Both the position numbers and the translations under genes were made by a program. This document shows, in pieces, positions 6,293-8,980 of a stretch of 8,980 nucleotides of DNA. Within the stretch, counting starts at the first letter, position 1, and every line of letters begins with the position of its first letter. A model generated the notes under the pieces. It was given only the letters and a program-made list of their open reading frames with translations. It ran no database searches and was not told where the DNA came from. The DNA is from an uncultured Lachnospiraceae bacterium (lineage in GTDB: Bacteria; Bacillota; Clostridia; Lachnospirales; Lachnospiraceae): the NCBI GenBank assembly GCA_947175845.1, contig CAMWOK010000100.1, positions 1 through 8,980 of the forward strand, in the 5' to 3' direction.

Positions 6293-8191
6293 ATGAGTGA
6301 CTGGCAGTCGGCGTTTGGTGAGATTGACGACGATTATCTGATCGGGATTTCCAACAAGGGAATCGTGAAGCGCGCCTACAAGGATATGGAGACAACCCCG
6401 TGCATGATCGCAGGGCAGTGTATTTCCGGGGATTGCCAGAATGCGCCGCAGGACATTCTGGCGGGCGTGCTGGGGCAGGCGTTTTCCAAAGCGGAAATCG
6501 CAGTGCAGGTTGGCGGGGAGACGGTGCAGGTCCGGCTGTCGCCCGCCGAGAGCACCTGTTCCTGCCCTTCAAGAAGCATCTGCCGCCATGTCGTGCAGGG
6601 AATCCTCGCGCTGAAGGCCGCAGCTGCAAAGTACACTGACACAGGCAAAAAAGCGCCTGACAAGACAGCGCCTGACAGTGTGCCCGTCGCAGAGAAAACA
6701 ACCGGTGAATCTGAAAAGAGCGACAACAGCGCAATGATTCAAAAAGTCACGCAGCAGATTAAGGACTATCCGCTGGAAAGGCTGTGTAAAGCGCTGGGCA
6801 CAAGGCGGATTCAGGAGCTTGTCAGCTGTGCGAGGGCAGGCAGAACGCCGCAGATTACCTATTCTAGCGTGGCGACTGTGCAGCCTGTGGCAAAGGCGAT
6901 GACGGTCAGGCTTCTGTACCCGCTCGAGCACGCGACCTGCACCTGCCACAAGAAGGAATTTTGTGTCCACAAGGCGGAGGCCGTGCTGTGGTGCAAGCTC
7001 GATCTGGGTCAGCTGTGCGTCGGCGATCTGGAGCAGGCAGAGCGCGCAAACACTGGATTTGACCTGGAACAGGTGCAGGAGGCCGCGCGGCAGATGCGGG
7101 CTTTTCTGGAGGAGCTTCTGGACACGGGACTGTCCAGAACACCGCATGATGTGCTTGACCACATGGAACGCCTGGCAACAGTCAGCCACAATGCAAAACT
7201 GCCCAACTTCGAGAGCAGCTGGCGGCGGCTGCAGGATTCCTATCAGAAGTACATGCAGCGTGTGGCATCCCTCCGCATACAGGCGCTGATGCGGCAGCTG
7301 ACCGGACTCTACCGGCAGGTTACGCTTTTAGAGAGTGCGCAGAGTGCGCAGGAGGTGTCGCGGCTTGCGGGTGTGTTCCGGGCACAATACACATCCGCGC
7401 CGGACCTCGATCTGGTTGGCATCGCGGCAGAGCACTTTGTGAGCAAAGGCGGATATGAGGGCGATACGGTTTATTTCCTCGAACAGAAGACAAAAAAATG
7501 GTACACCTGCACGCAGGCGCGGCCTGTATTTTATGACAATTCTGCAAGTGGGGCAAACCGCGCAGGGCAGTATTCTTTGCAGGAGCCGCCGTGGGGGCTG
7601 ACCGTTTCATTCACGGAGTTCTCGTCCTGCCGCATACATCTTGAGAATGCGCGGTGTGACAGCAGAGGGCGGCTGTCGGCGAGCAGGGAGACAAAGGGGC
7701 AGCTGACCGGGCAGCGAAGCGGCAAAAATGCGCTCACCACCAAAGATTTGGGAAAGTGGTACTATCGGGATTTCGCGCGGCTTTTTCGGGAGCTTTTTGA
7801 GGCGGAAGGGCGCGCGGACAGTGTGGGCGCCGCGCCTGCAACAGACGGCAGTCCGGAGGACTTTGAGGCGGACGGTGCCAGTGCAGAGCGCCTGACAGAT
7901 TTCGGGCAGATGCGGCTGGTGGTGTTAAAGCCGGCGTTCTGCGATCGGGCAGTCTTTCTTGAAACGGAGCAGAAGCTATCCATGAATCTGTACGACGAGT
8001 CGGGAAAGGCGGTGGTCGTGGAGGTTGTCTACTCGAGAAATGAGGCGGATGGAATCCAATACCTCGAGAACATCACAAACGATGATCTGCCGAGTTTTTT
8101 CGGAAAGGTCTATCTGCGCGGCGGCAGAATCCGCATGTATCCGATCACGGTCTTTGGCAGGAGGGAACTGCTGGGAACGGAAAGTTTTTAA
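6293..8191 (+). CDS. SWIM zinc-finger protein with two SWIM motifs (YehQ-like)
   Basis: This 632-residue protein starts at ATG 6293 after a perfect AGGAGG (6281-6286, 6-base spacing). It carries a classical SWIM zinc finger, C89-x-C91-x5-C97-x-H99 (TCSCPSRSICRH). A second motif of identical spacing lies at C216-x-C218-x5-C224-x-H226 (TCTCHKKEFCVH). The two are separated by a Lys/Thr/Pro-rich, probably disordered linker (about 113-146) and a helical segment. SWIM fingers bind DNA or proteins; which applies here is not known. Residues about 245-350 are helical. About 395-480 turn beta-rich with several Trp and Tyr residues (KKWYTCTQARP), and the C-terminus (about 540-632) is again strand-rich. 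There are no nuclease or helicase motifs, so this is not a SWI2/SNF2-type SWIM protein. A 9-base tandem duplication at 7333-7350 encodes SAQSAQ. It follows the VWA gene by 18 bases and precedes the 113-aa gene by 23. Confidence 0.9.
   Translation: MSDWQSAFGEIDDDYLIGISNKGIVKRAYKDMETTPCMIAGQCISGDCQNAPQDILAGVLGQAFSKAEIAVQVGGETVQVRLSPAESTCSCPSRSICRHVVQGILALKAAAAKYTDTGKKAPDKTAPDSVPVAEKTTGESEKSDNSAMIQKVTQQIKDYPLERLCKALGTRRIQELVSCARAGRTPQITYSSVATVQPVAKAMTVRLLYPLEHATCTCHKKEFCVHKAEAVLWCKLDLGQLCVGDLEQAERANTGFDLEQVQEAARQMRAFLEELLDTGLSRTPHDVLDHMERLATVSHNAKLPNFESSWRRLQDSYQKYMQRVASLRIQALMRQLTGLYRQVTLLESAQSAQEVSRLAGVFRAQYTSAPDLDLVGIAAEHFVSKGGYEGDTVYFLEQKTKKWYTCTQARPVFYDNSASGANRAGQYSLQEPPWGLTVSFTEFSSCRIHLENARCDSRGRLSASRETKGQLTGQRSGKNALTTKDLGKWYYRDFARLFRELFEAEGRADSVGAAPATDGSPEDFEADGASAERLTDFGQMRLVVLKPAFCDRAVFLETEQKLSMNLYDESGKAVVVEVVYSRNEADGIQYLENITNDDLPSFFGKVYLRGGRIRMYPITVFGRRELLGTESF
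7333..7350 (+). repeat. Tandem 9-base duplication in the SWIM gene
   Basis: Two perfect copies of GAGTGCGCA lie head to tail and stay in frame, giving SAQSAQ within a predicted helix. It is probably a neutral slippage product. Confidence 0.7.
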
Positions 8192-8214
8192 TCATAAAAA
8201 GGAGTGGTAACAGG

Positions 8215-8556
8215 ATGAGGATCACCGGCAAAGAGGAGGCGCTGCAGGTTCTGCTGTCGGATGTGGAGAATCTGTTGGAGGACCTATACCAGAGCGGGTT
8301 TGACACAGTGCACGACAGCACACTCAGCGAGCTAAACCACAGGACGAAACAGACCGCCGCGTACGGCATGGAGCTGTTGTCGGTGCTGCTCGCCCAGCTT
8401 TCGGACGGACTGGCAATGCGCCGCCTCCAGATGGAAAAACCCGCAGATAATCTCGCAAATCTTTATGCGCAGCTTTGCTGGTATATCAGCTTGTGTCTGG
8501 ATAAGATAGAGATCGACAAGGCAGCAGCCTACTATAAACAGGAAGCGGCAGACTAA
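8215..8556 (+). CDS. Small helical protein of unknown function, 113 aa
   Basis: The frame opens at ATG 8215 after AAGGAG (8199-8204, 10-base spacing) and ends at 8556, only 23 bases after the SWIM gene, so it is surely co-transcribed. The product looks all-helical. Leucine-rich amphipathic stretches are seen at about 8-28 (EALQVLLSDVENLLEDLYQ) and 50-65 (YGMELLSVLLAQLSD). A C-terminal helix has a Trp/Tyr/Cys-rich face (about 84-108, LCWYISLCLDKIEIDKAAAYY). There is no membrane segment, signal peptide or zinc motif. I do not recognise a family. Its position suggests a small accessory subunit or adaptor of the MoxR/VWA complex, which is inference from context. Confidence 0.8.
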   Translation: MRITGKEEALQVLLSDVENLLEDLYQSGFDTVHDSTLSELNHRTKQTAAYGMELLSVLLAQLSDGLAMRRLQMEKPADNLANLYAQLCWYISLCLDKIEIDKAAAYYKQEAAD

Positions 8557-8635
8557 AAGAAAGCGGCCAGGCCGGAAAATCTGTGCGCGCCGCAGCGTGT
8601 GGAAAGACCGGCTATATGGGAAAGGGGGATAGACA

Positions 8636-8980
8636 ATGAACACAAACTCGGAAAACGGACAGACAGCAGACATGCTCGCATTTCTTGCAAAGCGCGGTGT
8701 CAGGGAACAGGACTGCGCGCTGGCAGAGCAGTACTTAAACGGCGAGGCGGGGGACGAGGTACTCGACCAGTTCCAGCGGATTGACTTTGCGTCAACAAAC
8801 GTTCAATATGATGTGAAGCGCTCGCTCGATTCCATCTTGAAAGGACTTCAAAGGAGCCAGAAGCGCGCGGCCTGCGTCCGTCTGCTCAATGTATTGTTTG
8901 CAGTCGGACACGGTTCGTGCAGCGCACTGCTTTATGGGGGTGTCTTTGAGCAGGTGCAGGAGTGCGCACTCTATAAACGC
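8636..8980 (+). CDS. Sixth operon gene, N-terminal 115 aa only; possible DUF4132 (YehI-like) protein
   Basis: The frame starts at ATG 8636 after AAAGGGGG (8621-8628, 7-base spacing) and stays open to the window end, so it is truncated on the right. It begins MNTNSENGQTADMLAFLAKR and continues as helical, Arg/Cys-containing sequence resembling alpha-solenoid repeats (KRAACVRLLNVLFAVGHGS). It follows the 113-aa gene by 79 bases with no terminator between. In E. coli the comparable cluster lies next to yehI, a very large DUF4132 protein, so this could be the start of such a protein. The fragment lacks the diagnostic C-terminal region, so that name is a contextual guess. Confidence 0.75.
   Translation, partial: MNTNSENGQTADMLAFLAKRGVREQDCALAEQYLNGEAGDEVLDQFQRIDFASTNVQYDVKRSLDSILKGLQRSQKRAACVRLLNVLFAVGHGSCSALLYGGVFEQVQECALYKR

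Noticed and set aside
8557..8635. Gap before the last gene checked for a terminator or promoter
   Set aside because: It has short GC-rich palindromes (GGCCAGGCC) and a 5-base GCCGG/CCGGC pair, but no T-run and no good -10/-35 pair, so the operon most likely reads through.
1..8980. CRISPR arrays, tRNA genes, insertion sequences, integrase or attachment sites
   Set aside because: No regularly spaced repeats, cloverleaf-like segments, transposase or integrase motifs or terminal inverted repeats were seen on either strand.

Overview
The window most resembles a chromosomal segment from a fairly GC-rich anaerobic Firmicute, perhaps Lachnospiraceae or Clostridia. This rests on the strong AGGAGG-type ribosome binding sites, GTG/ATG starts, tightly packed co-directional genes and the protein style. 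The taxonomic call is an inference, since no rRNA or marker gene is present.

Left part (1-1296): the 3' end of a plus-strand gene (2-706) whose product begins in this window with a D-x-N-x-N-G loop like those in FG-GAP/EF-hand-type repeats. It converges on an unrecognised minus-strand gene (742-1296). Only 35 bases separate the two stops, and no convincing terminator is visible between them. A divergent intergenic region (1297-1605) follows. It holds a credible vegetative promoter firing right (TTGCCT-18-TATAAT, 1539-1568), a weaker candidate firing left, and a small perfect inverted repeat (1491-1506).

Right part (1606-8980, running off the end): one compact plus-strand operon. In order it encodes a MoxR-type AAA+ ATPase (1606-2724), a DUF5682-family protein (2685-5105), a VWA protein with an intact MIDAS (5147-6274), a SWIM zinc-finger protein with two CxCx5CxH motifs (6293-8191), an unrecognised 113-aa helical protein (8215-8556), and the first 115 residues of a further gene (8636-8980). 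Gene-to-gene distances run from a 40-base overlap to 79 bases, every gene has a plausible ribosome binding site, and no internal promoter or terminator is obvious.

The set matches, from memory, the poorly understood Escherichia coli yehL-yehM-yehP-yehQ group, which lies beside the DUF4132 gene yehI. By analogy with other MoxR/VWA pairs (RavA-ViaA, NorQ-NorD, CbbQ-CbbO), the ATPase and the VWA protein probably form a remodelling machine. The DUF5682 protein, which has conserved His and Glu positions reminiscent of ChaN/TraB/EreA-like enzymes, and the SWIM protein would then be its clients or effectors. The biological output (conflict/defence, cofactor or metal handling, protein maturation) cannot be decided from the sequence. 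This operon is the most interesting content of the window.
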